The position numbers and the translations under genes were made by a program. The notes below the pieces were generated by a model. It was not told the origin of the DNA, ran no database searches, and saw only the letters and a program-made list of their open reading frames with translations. A DNA stretch of 64,000 nt, from NCBI RefSeq assembly GCF_000333035.1, contig NZ_BANU01000008.1, positions 62,001-126,000 on the forward strand, written 5' to 3'. This DNA is from Gordonia sihwensis NBRC 108236. GTDB lineage: Bacteria; Actinomycetota; Actinomycetes; Mycobacteriales; Mycobacteriaceae. Positions 31,132 to 41,140 of the stretch are shown one piece after another. Positions within the stretch are counted from its first letter, which is position 1. Every line of letters starts with the position of its first letter.

Positions 31132-31626
31132 CTACTGGTCCTGTGCCTCGTCGGCAGCGGCCTCGTCGGCCGGAGCCTCGTCAGCGGCTTCTGCCGGAGC
31201 AGCCTCCTCGGCCGCCTTGGCCTTGGACGCGGCGGCGCGGGTGGCACGGTTGGCCTCCGACGACGCCGTCTTCTCCTGCACCAGCTCGATCACGGCCATC
31301 GGGGCGTTGTCACCCTTGCGCGGCAGCGTCTTGATGATGCGGGTGTATCCGCCGTTGCGCTCCGCGAAGTGCGGGCCGATCTCGGCGAACAGGGTGTGAA
31401 CGACATCCTTGTCGCGGATGTCCTTCATGACCTCGCGACGGTTGGCCAGCTGGCCGGCCTTCGCGTGGGTGATCAGCTTCTCGGCGTACGGACGCAGCCG
31501 CTTCGCCTTGGCTTCGGTGGTGGTGATTCGGCCGTGCTCGAAGAGAGCCGTGGCGAGGTTCGCCAGGATCGCCTTCTGGTGGCTGGCCGACCCGCCGAGG
31601 CGGGCACCCTTGGTGGGCTTGGGCAT
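31132..31626 (-). CDS. rplQ: 50S ribosomal protein L17
   Basis: A 164-residue L17. The first 120 residues ([19 protein letters not shown]...) are the conserved domain; the last 40 are an Ala/Glu/Asp-rich tail typical of actinobacterial L17. It is the last gene of the alpha operon infA-rpmJ-rpsM-rpsK-rpsD-rpoA-rplQ and is followed by truA. Confidence 0.97.
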   Translation of the reverse strand: MPKPTKGARLGGSASHQKAILANLATALFEHGRITTTEAKAKRLRPYAEKLITHAKAGQLANRREVMKDIRDKDVVHTLFAEIGPHFAERNGGYTRIIKTLPRKGDNAPMAVIELVQEKTASSEANRATRAAASKAKAAEEAAPAEAADEAPADEAAADEAQDQ

Positions 31627-31706
31627 GTCTTTCTCCTAGGAGCGACTCACGATCTCGCGACCGGAAGTCCGTTGGTCTGGAAAAACCAGGTGGTTCTTTG
31701 CGAGCC

Positions 31707-32759
31707 CTACAGCTGCTCGGTCTCGGCGTAATCCTCGCCACCGTCGTCGCCGAACGACGCATCATCGGACCAGGTGCCGGTGGCCGGGTCGTAGCCGGCG
31801 ACCTGCGACGGGTCGAAGCTCGCCGGGCTGTCCTTGAGGGCCAGACCCAGGCTGTGCAGCTTCACCTTGACCTCGTCGATCGACTTCTGGCCGAAGTTAC
31901 GGATGTCGAGCAGATCCGACTCGGTGCGCGCAACCAGCTCGCCGACGGTGTGGACACCCTCGCGCTTGAGGCAGTTGTACGAACGGACGGTCAGCTCGAG
32001 ATCCTCGATCGGCAGGCTGAACGCGGCGATGTGATCCGCCTCCTGCGGCGACGGGCCGATCTCGATGCCCTCGGCCTCGACGTTGAGCTCCCGAGCCAGG
32101 CCGAAGAGCTCGACCAGGGTCTTGCCGGCCGACGCCAGGGCGTCACGCGCGGTCATGGAGTTCTTGGTCTCCACGTCGAGCACCAGCCGATCGAAGTCGG
32201 TGCGCTGCTCGACACGGGTGGCCTCGACCTTGTAGGTCACCTTCAGGACCGGCGAGTAGATCGAGTCGACCGGGATGCGGCCGATCTCGGCGCCGGTGGC
32301 CTTGTTCTGCACGGCCGGCACGTAACCGCGGCCCCGCTCGACGACCAGCTCGATCTCGAGCTTGCCCTTGTCGTTGAGGGTCGCGATGTGCAGGTCCGGG
32401 TTGTGCACGGTGACGCCGGCGGGCGGAACGATGTCCGCACCGGTCACGGTGCCCGGGCCCTGCTTACGGACGTACATGGTGACCGGCTCGTCCTCTTCGG
32501 AGCTCACGACCAGTCCCTTGAGGTTCAGGATGATGTTGGTGACATCCTCCTTCACGCCGGGAACGGTGGTGAACTCGTGCAGGACACCGTCGATGCGGAT
32601 GCTGGTGACCGCCGCGCCCGGGATGGACGACAGCAGCGTGCGCCGCAGCGAGTTGCCCAAGGTGTAGCCGAAGCCCGGCTCGAGGGGTTCGATGGTGAAC
32701 TTCGAGCGGTTCTCGGCGATGACCTCTTCGGACAGAGTGGGTCGCTGTGAGATGAGCAT
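31707..32759 (-). CDS. rpoA: RNA polymerase alpha subunit
   Basis: A 350-residue alpha subunit with the N-terminal dimerisation domain ([20 protein letters not shown]) and the C-terminal DNA-binding domain ([20 protein letters not shown]) joined by a short linker, ending in an acidic tail. ATG is preceded by GAAGGAG. Order rpsD-rpoA-rplQ is conserved. Confidence 0.98.
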   Translation of the reverse strand: MLISQRPTLSEEVIAENRSKFTIEPLEPGFGYTLGNSLRRTLLSSIPGAAVTSIRIDGVLHEFTTVPGVKEDVTNIILNLKGLVVSSEEDEPVTMYVRKQGPGTVTGADIVPPAGVTVHNPDLHIATLNDKGKLEIELVVERGRGYVPAVQNKATGAEIGRIPVDSIYSPVLKVTYKVEATRVEQRTDFDRLVLDVETKNSMTARDALASAGKTLVELFGLARELNVEAEGIEIGPSPQEADHIAAFSLPIEDLELTVRSYNCLKREGVHTVGELVARTESDLLDIRNFGQKSIDEVKVKLHSLGLALKDSPASFDPSQVAGYDPATGTWSDDASFGDDGGEDYAETEQL

Positions 32760-32857
32760 GTGGTGGGATTCTCCTTCGGCCGCCCACTATTTGACGGCGT
32801 CGAGGTGGACCGGGCAGCTGATGCTGCTCAGTAGGTTTCGCGAAAGCTCGGGTGAGA

Positions 32858-33463
32858 CTACTTGGAGTAGTACTCGACGATGAGCTGCTCGGTGAGCGGA
32901 ACCTCGATCTGTGCGCGCTCGGGCAGCGAGTGCACGAGGATGCGCAGAGTCGACGGAACCACCTGCAGCCAGGCCGGGGTCGGACGATCGCCCAGGGTCT
33001 CCTTGGCGATCTGGAACGGCGTGGTCTGCAGCGACTTCGGACGGACGTCGATGATGTCGTACTGGCTGACGCGGTAGCTGGGCACGTCCACGCGAACACC
33101 GTTCACGGTGAAGTGGCCGTGGCTGACCATCTGGCGGGCCTGACGACGAGTCCGGGCCAGTCCGGCGCGGTACACGACGTTGTCCAGACGCGACTCGAGG
33201 ATCTGCAGCAGCACGTCGCCGGTCTTGCCCGAGCGACGGTTGGCTTCCTCGTAGTAGCGGCGGAACTGCTTCTCCATGACGCCGTAGGTGAAGCGGGCCT
33301 TCTGCTTCTCCTGCAGCTGGAGCAGGTACTCGGTCTCCTTGATCCGCGCGCGACCGTGCTGGCCGGGCGGGTACGGGCGACGCTCGTACGCCTGGTCTCC
33401 GCCGATCAGATCGACGCGAAGACGACGGGACTTCTTGGTTGCGGGGCCGGTATAGCGAGCCAT
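32858..33463 (-). CDS. rpsD: 30S ribosomal protein S4
   Basis: A 201-residue S4, primary 16S rRNA binder, with the S4 RNA-binding motif in the ARQMVSHGHFTVNGVRVD segment. The N-terminus MARYTGPATKKSRRL lacks the CxxC zinc motif of some S4 proteins, as in other high-GC actinobacteria. In the alpha operon, 35 bp after rpsK. Confidence 0.97.
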   Translation of the reverse strand: MARYTGPATKKSRRLRVDLIGGDQAYERRPYPPGQHGRARIKETEYLLQLQEKQKARFTYGVMEKQFRRYYEEANRRSGKTGDVLLQILESRLDNVVYRAGLARTRRQARQMVSHGHFTVNGVRVDVPSYRVSQYDIIDVRPKSLQTTPFQIAKETLGDRPTPAWLQVVPSTLRILVHSLPERAQIEVPLTEQLIVEYYSK

Positions 33464-33497
33464 GTTCTACTTCCTTCTGTCTCTATTCCGGGTCCCG

Positions 33498-33905
33498 CTA
33501 GACCCGGCGCCGCTTGGGCGGACGGCAGCCGTTGTGCGGCTGCGGGGTCACATCGGAAATGGTGCCGACCTCGAGGCCGGCGGCCTGCAGCGACCGGATG
33601 GCGGTCTCGCGACCCGAACCCGGTCCCTTGACGAACACATCGACCTTCTTGACACCGTTCTCCTGCGCTTTGCGGGCAGCGTTCTCGGCAGCGAGCTGCG
33701 CGGCGAACGGGGTGCTCTTACGCGAGCCCTTGAAGCCGACGTGGCCGGAGCTGGCCCAGCTGATCACGTTGCCCTCGGGGTCGGTGATCGAGACGATGGT
33801 GTTGTTGAACGTCGACTTGATGTGGGCGTGGCCCAGCGGAACGTTCTTCTTGTCGCGACGACGGGTGCCCTTCTTCGGGCCTGCGCTACGTGACTTGGGG
33901 GGCAT
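33498..33905 (-). CDS. rpsK: 30S ribosomal protein S11
   Basis: A 135-residue S11 with the conserved [15 protein letters not shown] segment and C-terminal [13 protein letters not shown]. Its ATG shares one base with the rpsM stop (TAATG). Confidence 0.97.
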   Translation of the reverse strand: MPPKSRSAGPKKGTRRRDKKNVPLGHAHIKSTFNNTIVSITDPEGNVISWASSGHVGFKGSRKSTPFAAQLAAENAARKAQENGVKKVDVFVKGPGSGRETAIRSLQAAGLEVGTISDVTPQPHNGCRPPKRRRV

Positions 33906-34273
33906 TACTTCTTCTTCCCGGCGATGGTCTTCTTCGGGCCCTTACGAGTACGGGCATTGGTCTTGGTGCGCTGACCGTGGACCGGCAGGCCGCGACGGTG
34001 GCGCAGACCCTGGTAGCAGCCGATCTCGATCTTGCGACGGATGTCGGCCTGCACCTCGCGGCGCAGGTCACCCTCGACCTTGACCGAGGACTCGATGTAC
34101 TCGCGGAGCTTCGCGACGTCTGCGTCGGTCAGGTCCTTGGCGCGCAGATCGGCCGAGAGGCCGGTGGCGGCGAGGATTTCCTTCGAGGTGGTGCGACCCA
34201 CCCCGTAGATGTAGGTGAGCGCGATCTCCAGCCGCTTCTCGCGGGGGAGATCCACACCTGCAACACGTGCCAT
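33905..34273 (-). CDS. rpsM: 30S ribosomal protein S13
   Basis: A 122-residue S13 starting [14 protein letters not shown] and ending in a lysine-rich tail. The [21 protein letters not shown] motif is diagnostic. ATG at 34273 gives the family length; the longer frame is not used. Confidence 0.97.
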   Translation of the reverse strand: MARVAGVDLPREKRLEIALTYIYGVGRTTSKEILAATGLSADLRAKDLTDADVAKLREYIESSVKVEGDLRREVQADIRRKIEIGCYQGLRHRRGLPVHGQRTKTNARTRKGPKKTIAGKKK

Positions 34274-34444
34274 GTGGCGATTCCTTACATATTCAGAGGT
34301 CTGCTCCCAGCCCGCCCCGGACTCTGCGCCGGGCCCCGGCCTCTGCACCGGGGGTCGGCATCCGCGCGTCTGCGAATGCTGGTTCTGGGAGTTCTTCGAT
34401 AACGATGTTCAGTTATGTGTCTTCAAGCGACCTGAAGAAGCTGA

Positions 34445-34558
34445 TCAGCCCTGACGCTGCTTGTGACGCAGGTTGTCGCAGATCACCATGACCCGACCGT
34501 TACGGCGGATCACCTTGCACTTCTCGCAGATCGGCTTGACGCTCGGCTTGACCTTCAC
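34445..34558 (-). CDS. rpmJ: 50S ribosomal protein L36
   Basis: A 37-residue L36 from GTG at 34558, with AGGGAGAAG upstream. The zinc ribbon is intact: CEKC and CDNLRH in [15 protein letters not shown]-type sequence, so this is the zinc-containing (C+) form. It lies between infA and rpsM. Confidence 0.95.
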   Translation of the reverse strand: MKVKPSVKPICEKCKVIRRNGRVMVICDNLRHKQRQG

Positions 34559-34665
34559 GTCAGCTTCTCCCTTTGTTCTCCTGTGGCGTGCCGCCGTAGG
34601 ACTCGGCAGCACGGTGTCCGGGCACCACGAAGCGACGCATCGCTCCGGCACCGCCCGTACGAGGG

Positions 34666-34887
34666 TTACTTGTACCGGTAGACGATGCGTCCGCGGCCGA
34701 GGTCGTAGGGCGAGAGCTCCACGACGACTCGATCCTCAGGCAGGATGCGGATGTAATGCTGCCGCATCTTGCCACTGATGTGGGCGAGGACCTTGTGTCC
34801 GTTCTCCAGCTCAATGCGGAACATCGCATTGGGCAGGGGCTCGACTACGCGTCCCTCGACCTCAATGGCCCCATCTTTCTTCGCCAT
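34666..34887 (-). CDS. infA: Translation initiation factor IF-1
   Basis: A 73-residue IF-1 (OB fold) starting [14 protein letters not shown] and ending RGRIVYRYK. First gene of the alpha operon; the 204 bp between it and the divergent membrane-protein gene hold its promoter, which could not be placed with confidence. Confidence 0.97.
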   Translation of the reverse strand: MAKKDGAIEVEGRVVEPLPNAMFRIELENGHKVLAHISGKMRQHYIRILPEDRVVVELSPYDLGRGRIVYRYK

Positions 34888-35091
34888 ATCCTCCGCGATT
34901 CTCCGGCGACCGGCCTTACCGTGTCCGCCGACTCCAGCTTCGTCTATCCGCTACGGTGGCGTTATCGAACGGTCACCCCGGTCCGGTGCTGTGAGGCACC
35001 GGGCGTGGGCATGCGTGACCGCACGACGCACCGACGATCGAGTCTACGCCAGTTGCGGCGTTCGTTCCAAACGGCGTGCCACACTGGAGGC

Positions 35092-35493
35092 ATGCGTGCA
35101 TTCCTCATCCGCAGCGCCCTGACCGGCGTGGCCCTGTGGATCGCCACCGTCATCGTCCCCGGCGTCCACTTCGAGTTCGGCGACATCGAGTCGTGGTGGG
35201 CGAAGGTCGGCATCGTCTTCTTCGTCGCGGTGGTCTTCGGGCTCGTGAACGGTTTCATCAAGCCGATCATCCAGATCCTCTCGATTCCGCTGTACATCCT
35301 CACGCTCGGCCTCATCCACATCATCATCAACGCGTTGATGCTGGAGATCACGAGCTGGCTGACCCACAACGTCTTCCACCACGGTCTCGTGGTGGACAGC
35401 TTCTTCTGGGCGGCGATCTTCGGCGCGATCGTCGTCTCGGTGGTCGGATGGCTGACGGCCATGGTGATGCGCGACAGCGTCGAGAATCTGTGA
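35092..35493 (+). CDS. Small four-helix membrane protein (phage holin 4 superfamily, YvlD-like)
   Basis: A 133-residue protein with four hydrophobic helices and the NGFIKPIIQILSIPLYILTLGL segment characteristic of the YvlD/phage-holin-IV family, which occurs widely in bacterial chromosomes and has no proven holin function. The ATG has GGAGG just before it and may also be near a -10 (CACACT, six bases before the start). Frame is open upstream, but this start gives the family length. Confidence 0.82.
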   Translation: MRAFLIRSALTGVALWIATVIVPGVHFEFGDIESWWAKVGIVFFVAVVFGLVNGFIKPIIQILSIPLYILTLGLIHIIINALMLEITSWLTHNVFHHGLVVDSFFWAAIFGAIVVSVVGWLTAMVMRDSVENL

Positions 35494-35654
35494 GTGAGCG
35501 CCGCACCGTGGCAGTCTGCGGCCTCGGTGAGACGTCCGCGCGCTGCCATGGACTGCGGATCGACCTCGGTGTCGCGGCGATGGGAGCCTCGGCAGGCGCC
35601 GGGGGCCAACGGCGGGTCGGCGCATCGGTGTCCGGCGTGTACGAGTTGCTCTGA
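35490..35654 (+). CDS. Possible 54-residue protein
   Basis: A GTG at 35490 overlaps the stop of the previous gene (GTGA) and opens a 54-codon frame with strong G/C at third positions, ending one base before the dtd ATG. The peptide has two cysteines and a glycine/alanine-rich middle. Another frame is also open here. No family recognised; it may be noncoding. Confidence 0.25.
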   Translation: MSERRTVAVCGLGETSARCHGLRIDLGVAAMGASAGAGGQRRVGASVSGVYELL

Positions 35655-35655
35655 C

Positions 35656-36108
35656 ATGCGGGCCGTGATCCAGCGCGTCAGTTCCGCGTCCGTCACCGTC
35701 GACGGTGAGACCGTCGGCGCCCTCGACCTGTCCGGCGGGGCACTCGGTCTGGTCGCACTGGTCGGCGTCACCCACGACGACGACCGGGCCGCCGCGGCCA
35801 AGCTCGCCGACAAGATCTGGCGTCTGCGGATCCTCGACGGAGGTGACGACCGCCGCGAGGCCTCGGCGGCGGATCTGAACGCCCCGATCCTGGTGATCAG
35901 CCAGTTCACGCTGTACGGGAACACCGACAAGGGCCGGCGACCGTCGTGGAGTGCGGCCGCCCCGGGTCCGGTCGCCGAACCACTGGTCGACGAGGTGGTC
36001 GACGCCCTGCGCGCGCTCGGCGCGACCGTCGAGACCGGACGCTTCGGCGCGCACATGCACGTCGATCTGGTCAACGACGGCCCGGTGACGCTGATCCTCG
36101 ACGTCTAG
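35656..36108 (+). CDS. dtd: D-aminoacyl-tRNA deacylase
   Basis: A 150-residue Dtd that removes D-amino acids (and glycine from tRNA-Ala) from mischarged tRNA. Both diagnostic motifs are intact: SQFTLYG and the Gly-Pro pair in NDGPVT. The ATG at 35656 gives the exact family start [13 protein letters not shown]; the frame is open upstream to 35494 but that part is unlike Dtd. Confidence 0.95.
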   Translation: MRAVIQRVSSASVTVDGETVGALDLSGGALGLVALVGVTHDDDRAAAAKLADKIWRLRILDGGDDRREASAADLNAPILVISQFTLYGNTDKGRRPSWSAAAPGPVAEPLVDEVVDALRALGATVETGRFGAHMHVDLVNDGPVTLILDV

Positions 36109-36160
36109 ATCGGCGACACCGCCCGCCGCCTCGGCTCGATCCACTCCCCCGCGGCGCTGA

Positions 36161-36173
36161 TACGCTGACGCGG
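36161..36173 (+). promoter_or_regulatory. -10 element for a leaderless mannosyltransferase transcript
   Basis: TACGCT (36161-36166) is followed by six bases and the GTG start of the GT87 gene, the same spacing as at tmk. No Shine-Dalgarno site is present. Confidence 0.55.
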
Positions 36174-37438
36174 TGCCGAACCCGCTGAGCCGAACGATCA
36201 CCGCCCGGCACGGTCGCCTTCTCGGCCTGGCAGTGGCGCTTCTCGCGCTGAGCACGGTCATCGGCATTCGCTGGCAGAGCTACCTGGATCTGCACGTGTA
36301 CCGGATGGGCGCACGGCTGTGGCTCGACGGTCAGTCGTTGTACGGCCCCACGCCTCTGGTGGACGGGCACGCCCTGCCGTTCACCTATCCCCCGCTGGCG
36401 GCGATCGTCTTCAGTCCGCTCGCGATGCTGCCGACGTTCGCCGCGGACGCCGTGATGTTCGCGCTGACCCTCACGGCGGTCGCACTGACGCTCTGGTTGG
36501 TCCTGGCTCGGCTCGCACCGAAGCTGGACCGAATCGACCGCGCCACACTGGTGATCGGCGCAACCGCGATCGCCGAGTTCGTCGAACCGGTCAGGCAGAC
36601 CTTGAGCTACGGACAGATCAACGCCGTCCTGATGGCGCTGATCGCCTTCGACGTCCTCTGCCGGAATCCGAAGTGGCCCCGCGGGCTCCTCATCGGCATC
36701 GCGGTGTCGATCAAACTCACGCCGGCAGGCTTCCTGCTCTACTTCCTCCTTCGCCGCGACTGGCGCGGGGCGGCGACGATGGTCGCGGGGACGGTCGGCG
36801 CCGTCGCCGTCGCCTGGCTCGTGATGCCCGCCGATTCGGCGAAGTACTGGTTTCACACTCTCGGCGAGACCGAACGCATCGGCGCGGCCTATTACGCGGG
36901 TAATCAGTCGATCAAGGGCGCAGTGTTCCGGTTCGGCATGAGCGACAGTGTCTCGACCGCCGCGTGGCTCGTCCTGTCGGTCGTCGCCGTCGTGCTCGCC
37001 GCGGTCTGGATGAGCCGCCTCCTGGCGGCCGGGCAGCAGGCCACCGCGCTGCTGGTCAACGCCGCAGCGGTACTGCTCGTGTCCCCGGTGAGCTGGTCGC
37101 ATCACTGGACCTGGGTGGCGCCGGCGCTTCTGATCGCGGTCTACGCGATCTGGACCAGACGCTTCGGAGGGATGCTCGTGGCCGCCACCGTTCTGGCGGC
37201 GGTGATCTTCGCAGTGGGCCCGCACTGGCTCCTGCCGAGCGGTCACGACACCGAACTCGGCTGGAGTTGGTGGCAGAGCATCGTCGGCGACGCGTACGTG
37301 TGGTTCACCTTCGTCGTGCTCGCCGTCGGTGCGGCGCGCTGGCGGTCGACCGCATCGGTGGAGGTCTGCGATGCCGACGCCGGTCGCAGCGGGTGTGACG
37401 GGGGTTTCGACTCGCTGCGCTCGCTCAACCAGCAATAG
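36173..37438 (+). CDS. GT87-family membrane mannosyltransferase
   Basis: A 421-residue polyprenol-phosphate-mannose dependent glycosyltransferase of the GT-C fold (DUF2029), like the alpha-1,2-mannosyltransferases of mycobacterial PIM/lipoarabinomannan synthesis. About ten hydrophobic helices are visible. The likely catalytic aspartate is in YLDLHVYRMGARLW, and the TYPPLAAIVFSPL and VSWSHHWTWVAPAL loops are typical. GTG start in a leaderless arrangement. The last residues (GFDSLRSLNQQ) are encoded by the palindromic repeat that begins at 37403, so the natural end of the protein was probably extended or replaced. Confidence 0.85.
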   Translation: MPNPLSRTITARHGRLLGLAVALLALSTVIGIRWQSYLDLHVYRMGARLWLDGQSLYGPTPLVDGHALPFTYPPLAAIVFSPLAMLPTFAADAVMFALTLTAVALTLWLVLARLAPKLDRIDRATLVIGATAIAEFVEPVRQTLSYGQINAVLMALIAFDVLCRNPKWPRGLLIGIAVSIKLTPAGFLLYFLLRRDWRGAATMVAGTVGAVAVAWLVMPADSAKYWFHTLGETERIGAAYYAGNQSIKGAVFRFGMSDSVSTAAWLVLSVVAVVLAAVWMSRLLAAGQQATALLVNAAAVLLVSPVSWSHHWTWVAPALLIAVYAIWTRRFGGMLVAATVLAAVIFAVGPHWLLPSGHDTELGWSWWQSIVGDAYVWFTFVVLAVGAARWRSTASVEVCDADAGRSGCDGGFDSLRSLNQQ

Positions 37439-37557
37439 GACCGCTCGCTCAACCAGCGACAGGACCGCTCGCCCAACCAGCGATAAAGACCGGAGCCTGT
37501 GCCCACCCGCCCGCTGGTTGAGCCGCGAGGCGCCCTGGCGCCGAGCGTGTCGAAACC
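37403..37557. repeat. Palindromic intergenic element with a 24-bp tandem repeat
   Basis: GGTTTCGACTCGCTGCGCTC at 37403 and its near-complement ending GTGTCGAAACC at 37557 form the outer ends of an inverted element. CTCGCTCAACCAGC occurs in three tandem units (37419-37442, 37443-37466, 37467-37491; the third is one base longer and slightly changed) and in inverse as GCTGGTTGAG at 37513. A small GGCGCC-CT-GGCGCC hairpin lies in the right arm. Elements of this sequence type recur between genes in Gordonia and other actinobacteria (from memory). It lies between convergent genes and may end both transcripts. Confidence 0.8.
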
Positions 37558-37620
37558 ACTGACCAGACGACTGTGCCGCCGACCCGAACGGTCGGCGGCA
37601 CTGTCAGAGGTGACTACGCG

Positions 37621-38415
37621 TCAGGCGGGGCGCGGAGTGAGGATTCGCGGACCGTCCTCGGTGACGGCGACCGTGTGCTCCCAGTGGGCCGACCGCGAGC
37701 CGTCGTCGGTGACGACGGTCCAGTCGTCCTCGAGCACCGTGGTGTCCGCCGTGCCGAGGGTGAGCATCGGTTCGATCGCCAGAGTCGATCCGACCACGAG
37801 CCGCGGCCCGCGATTCGGCTTGCCCTCATTGGGCAGGAACGGGTCCATGTGCATCTCCCGACCGATGCCGTGTCCCCCGTATCCCGCGACGATCCCGAAC
37901 TCGCGGCCGAACTTCGCGGCCGCCGCGTACGTCCCGTTCTCGATCGCGTGTGAGACGTCGGTGAGGCGGTTGCCGGGGACCATCGCAGCGATCCCCGCCT
38001 CCATCGAGAGTCGGGTCGCCTCGCTCAGTTCGGCGTCGGCGACGGAGAGTTCGCCGATGCCGAACGTCCACGCGGAGTCGCCGTGCCAGCCGTCGAGGAT
38101 GGCGCCGCAGTCGATCGATACCAGATCACCCTGCTCCAGCACCACGTCCTTGGACGGAATGCCATGCACGACAACCTCGTTGACCGAGCTGCAGATGGAG
38201 CCGGGAAAGCCGTGATAGCCCTTGAAGGACGGCACCGCACCGGCTTCGCGGATCACCGATTCGGCGATCTCGTCCAGATCCAGGGTGCTCATCCCCGCGG
38301 TGGCCGCGGCCCGGACAGCGACGAGGGCGGCGCCGACCACGGCGCCCGCCGCCTCCATCGCGTCCAGCTCGCCCGCGCTCCGAAACGGAACGGCCTTCGG
38401 CTTGCGGAAACCCAC
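37621..38415 (-). CDS. map: Methionine aminopeptidase, type I
   Basis: A 264-residue type I enzyme removing the initiator methionine. Metal ligands are in [16 protein letters not shown] (two Asp), GHGIGREMH (His), AIEPM (Glu) and HWEHTVAV (Glu). GTG at 38415 was chosen: it comes 7 bp after the adk stop; the frame remains open through adk but without similarity. Third gene of secY-adk-map. Confidence 0.93.
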   Translation of the reverse strand: MGFRKPKAVPFRSAGELDAMEAAGAVVGAALVAVRAAATAGMSTLDLDEIAESVIREAGAVPSFKGYHGFPGSICSSVNEVVVHGIPSKDVVLEQGDLVSIDCGAILDGWHGDSAWTFGIGELSVADAELSEATRLSMEAGIAAMVPGNRLTDVSHAIENGTYAAAAKFGREFGIVAGYGGHGIGREMHMDPFLPNEGKPNRGPRLVVGSTLAIEPMLTLGTADTTVLEDDWTVVTDDGSRSAHWEHTVAVTEDGPRILTPRPA

Positions 38416-38422
38416 CGGTGGA

Positions 38423-38971
38423 TCAGGCCTTGCCGAGAGCCGCGAGCACGCGCTGGTGGACCTCGTCGACCGAGCCCACGGCGTCGATCTCCGTGACCTG
38501 ACCGGCGTAGTGGTCGAGCAGCGGCGCGGTCTCCGCGTCGTACACGGCCATGCGGTTGCGGATGACCTCTTCGGTGTCGTCGGCGCGACCGCGGGCGAGC
38601 ATCCGCTCCACCACCACGTCGGTATCGACTTTGAACGACAGCACGCCGTCGAGCTTGGTCGACAGATCGTCGAGAATGCCCTCGAGCGCGACCGCCTGCT
38701 CGGTGGAGCGCGGGAAGCCGTCGAGGATGAAGCCCTTGGCCGCGTCCGGCTCCGCGACCCGCTCGCGGACCATGTTGATGGTGATCTCCGGCGGGACCAG
38801 ATTGCCCGCATCCAGGTACTTCTTGGCCTCCACGCCGATCGGGGTGCCCTGCGAGATGTTCGCGCGGAACAGGTCGCCGGTCGAGATGTGCGGAATGCCG
38901 AGGGCCTCCGACATCAGTTCGGCCTGTGTGCCTTTGCCCGCTCCGGGCGGTCCGAGGATGACGAGTCTCAC
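38423..38971 (-). CDS. adk: Adenylate kinase, short form
   Basis: A 182-residue kinase (AMP + ATP to 2 ADP). P-loop GPPGAGKGT is at residues 7-15 and the GFPRSTEQA motif is present. The LID domain is short, as in M. tuberculosis Adk. ATG overlaps the secY stop by ATGA. Confidence 0.97.
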   Translation of the reverse strand: MRLVILGPPGAGKGTQAELMSEALGIPHISTGDLFRANISQGTPIGVEAKKYLDAGNLVPPEITINMVRERVAEPDAAKGFILDGFPRSTEQAVALEGILDDLSTKLDGVLSFKVDTDVVVERMLARGRADDTEEVIRNRMAVYDAETAPLLDHYAGQVTEIDAVGSVDEVHQRVLAALGKA

Positions 38972-40299
38972 TTCAGGAACCCTTCGTACTTGCGTTGCAT
39001 CAACTGGCTGTTCACTTGCTTGATCGTGTCGAGGCCGACGGCCACGATGATCAGGAGCGCGGTACCGCCGAACGGGATGTTCGAGGCGCTGCCGCCGCCG
39101 ATGTCCATGAACAGGTTCGGGAGGATCGAGATGATGCCCAGGTACAGCGAGCCGGGCAGCGTGATCCGGCTGAGCACGTAGCTCAGGTAGTCAGCGGTCG
39201 GCTGGCCGGGGCGGATGCCCGGGATGAAGCCGCCGTACCGCTTCATGTCGTCGGCTCGTTCTTCGGGGTTGAACGTGACGGCGACGTAGAAGTACGTGAA
39301 GAAGATGATCAGCAGGAAGTACGTGACGATGTGGAACCAGCTGGACGGGTTGATCAGGTTGTCCTGAAGCCACAGCTTCCAGCCGGCGGCCTCGCCGTCG
39401 TTGCTGTTCGTCAGCTGAATGATCAACTGCGGGATGTACAGCAACGAGGACGCGAAGATCACCGGGATGACGCCCGCGGTGTTGACCTTGATCGGCATGT
39501 ACGTCGACGAACCGCCGTACATCTTGCGGCCCACCATGCGCTTGGCGTACTGAACCGGCACGCGGCGGGTGCCCTGCTCGATGAACACCACGGCCACCAG
39601 GATGAGCACGATCGCCACGCAGACGAGGCCGAAGGCCAGGCCGCCGCGCTGCTGCAGGATGGTCCGGCCCTCAGCCGGGATGCGGGCGGCGATGCCGGTG
39701 AAGATCAGCAGCGACATGCCGTTGCCGACACCGCGCTCGGTGATGAGCTCGCCGAACCACATCACCAGACAGGCGCCCGCGGTCATCACCAGGACGATGA
39801 TCGACAGGCCGAAGACGCTGGTGTCGTTGAGGATTGCGTCTGCGTTGCAGTCGGCCCCGTTCGACGGCAGGAGGTTGCCGGTGGCCGCCAGCGCGACGAT
39901 GCCCGTCGACTGGAGCAGTGCCAGCGCCACCGTGAGGTAGCGGGTGTACTGCGTCATCTTGGTCTGGCCGGACTGGCCTTCTTTTCGCAGCTGCTCGAAC
40001 CGAGGGATGACGACGGTGAGCAGCTGAACGATGATGCTGGCCGTGATGTACGGCATGATGCCGATCGCGAACACCGACAGCTGCAGCAGTGCGCCGCCGG
40101 AGAACATGTTGATCAGTGAGTAGATCTGGCCCGAGTCGCCGCGGCTGGCCGCATCGACGCAGCTTTCGATCTCTTTGAAGTCCACGCCGGGCGACGGGAG
40201 CGTCGTGCCGAGACGGTACAGGATGAGGATGCCGAGGACATAGAAGATCTTCTTCCTCAGGTCGGGCGTCCTGAAGGTCGCCACGAGGGGGGAAAGCAC
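38968..40299 (-). CDS. secY: Protein translocase channel subunit SecY
   Basis: A 443-residue, ten-helix SecY. The segments [28 protein letters not shown] and the cytosolic loop [23 protein letters not shown] are diagnostic. It works with SecE, SecG and the SecA1 encoded here. GTG at 40299 has AGGAGG upstream. A hairpin and 215 bp separate it from rplO, so secY-adk-map is probably its own transcript. Confidence 0.97.
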   Translation of the reverse strand: MLSPLVATFRTPDLRKKIFYVLGILILYRLGTTLPSPGVDFKEIESCVDAASRGDSGQIYSLINMFSGGALLQLSVFAIGIMPYITASIIVQLLTVVIPRFEQLRKEGQSGQTKMTQYTRYLTVALALLQSTGIVALAATGNLLPSNGADCNADAILNDTSVFGLSIIVLVMTAGACLVMWFGELITERGVGNGMSLLIFTGIAARIPAEGRTILQQRGGLAFGLVCVAIVLILVAVVFIEQGTRRVPVQYAKRMVGRKMYGGSSTYMPIKVNTAGVIPVIFASSLLYIPQLIIQLTNSNDGEAAGWKLWLQDNLINPSSWFHIVTYFLLIIFFTYFYVAVTFNPEERADDMKRYGGFIPGIRPGQPTADYLSYVLSRITLPGSLYLGIISILPNLFMDIGGGSASNIPFGGTALLIIVAVGLDTIKQVNSQLMQRKYEGFLK

Positions 40300-40430
40300 T
40301 AACTCCTCCTATAGCACCGCAGACTCGGTGGGCACGTGCGCCTCATCGTGCATTGGCGGTCGACTCGGAAATGACCGGGGCGTCCTCAGCCGGACGCCCT
40401 CGGTGAAACTTTAACAGCCCCAGAACCGCC

Positions 40431-40488
40431 ACCGGTCAGGTGAGCGGCGCAACGACTCAATAGTCGTGCGTCGCAACACCTGACCGGT
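40431..40488 (-). terminator. Large hairpin between rplO and secY
   Basis: ACCGGTCAGGTG (40431-40442) pairs perfectly with CACCTGACCGGT (40477-40488), and the inner part continues with GCGGCGCAACGACT against AGTCGTGCGTCGC with a single mismatch, closing on CAAT. It starts 26 bp after the rplO stop. It would end the rpsH-rplO transcript. Confidence 0.75.
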
Positions 40489-40514
40489 TCGGCAGTTCTG
40501 CATGCGGCGAAGGC

Positions 40515-40955
40515 TCAGGCCTGCGTCGCGGTGCCGCCGGCAGCGGCGATCTTCTCCTTGGCGGAGCCCGTGAACTTGTCGGCGGTGATGTCGACCTTCA
40601 CGGTGAGCTCACCGTCGCCCAGAACCTTCACGAGCTGGTTCTTGCGGACGGCGCCCGCGGCGACCAGATCGGCGACGCCGATGGTGCCGCCCTCCGGGAA
40701 CAGCCGCGAGATGTCGCCGACGTTGACGACCTGGTACTCCACGCGGTTGCGGTTGGTGAAGCCCTTCAGCTTCGGCAGGCGCATGTGAATCGGCATCTGG
40801 CCGCCCTCGAAGCGGGCCGGAACGTTCTTGCGCGCCTTGGTGCCCTTGGTGCCGCGACCGGCGGTCTTACCCTTGGAGCCCTCACCGCGACCCACGCGGG
40901 TCTTCTCGGTCTTCGCGCCCGGAGCGGGGCGAAGGTGGTGCAGCTTGATGGTCAT
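40515..40955 (-). CDS. rplO: 50S ribosomal protein L15
   Basis: A 146-residue L15, start [20 protein letters not shown], with the glycine-rich [17 protein letters not shown] stretch. Last gene of the distal spc segment, separated from rpmD by 2 bp. Confidence 0.97.
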   Translation of the reverse strand: MTIKLHHLRPAPGAKTEKTRVGRGEGSKGKTAGRGTKGTKARKNVPARFEGGQMPIHMRLPKLKGFTNRNRVEYQVVNVGDISRLFPEGGTIGVADLVAAGAVRKNQLVKVLGDGELTVKVDITADKFTGSAKEKIAAAGGTATQA

Positions 40956-40957
40956 GA

Positions 40958-41137
40958 CTAAACCTCTTCGACTGTCACGAGGTGACGAACCACGTTGATG
41001 AGGCCGCGGTTGATCGGGGTGTCCTCGCGGGTGACCGTCTGGCGGATGCCCTTGAGCCCAAGGGTGCGCAGGCTGTCACGCTGGTTCTTCTTGGTACCGA
41101 TGGTGCCCTTGATCTGGGTGATCTTCAGCTCAGCCAT
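40958..41137 (-). CDS. rpmD: 50S ribosomal protein L30
   Basis: A 59-residue L30 read directly from the sequence: it starts [20 protein letters not shown], continues with [13 protein letters not shown], and ends HLVTVEEV. It fills the gap between rpsE and rplO with 3 bp and 2 bp spacing, as in all spc operons. Confidence 0.96.
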   Translation of the reverse strand: MAELKITQIKGTIGTKKNQRDSLRTLGLKGIRQTVTREDTPINRGLINVVRHLVTVEEV

Positions 41138-41140
41138 GGC

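Noticed and set aside
35494-35655. Extension of Dtd with a CPACTSC zinc-like motif
   Set aside because: Dtd always starts at MRAVIQRV; the single cysteine cluster has no second half and another frame is equally open.
37419-37491. CRISPR array
   Set aside because: The three 24-25 bp units are direct tandem repeats without spacers.
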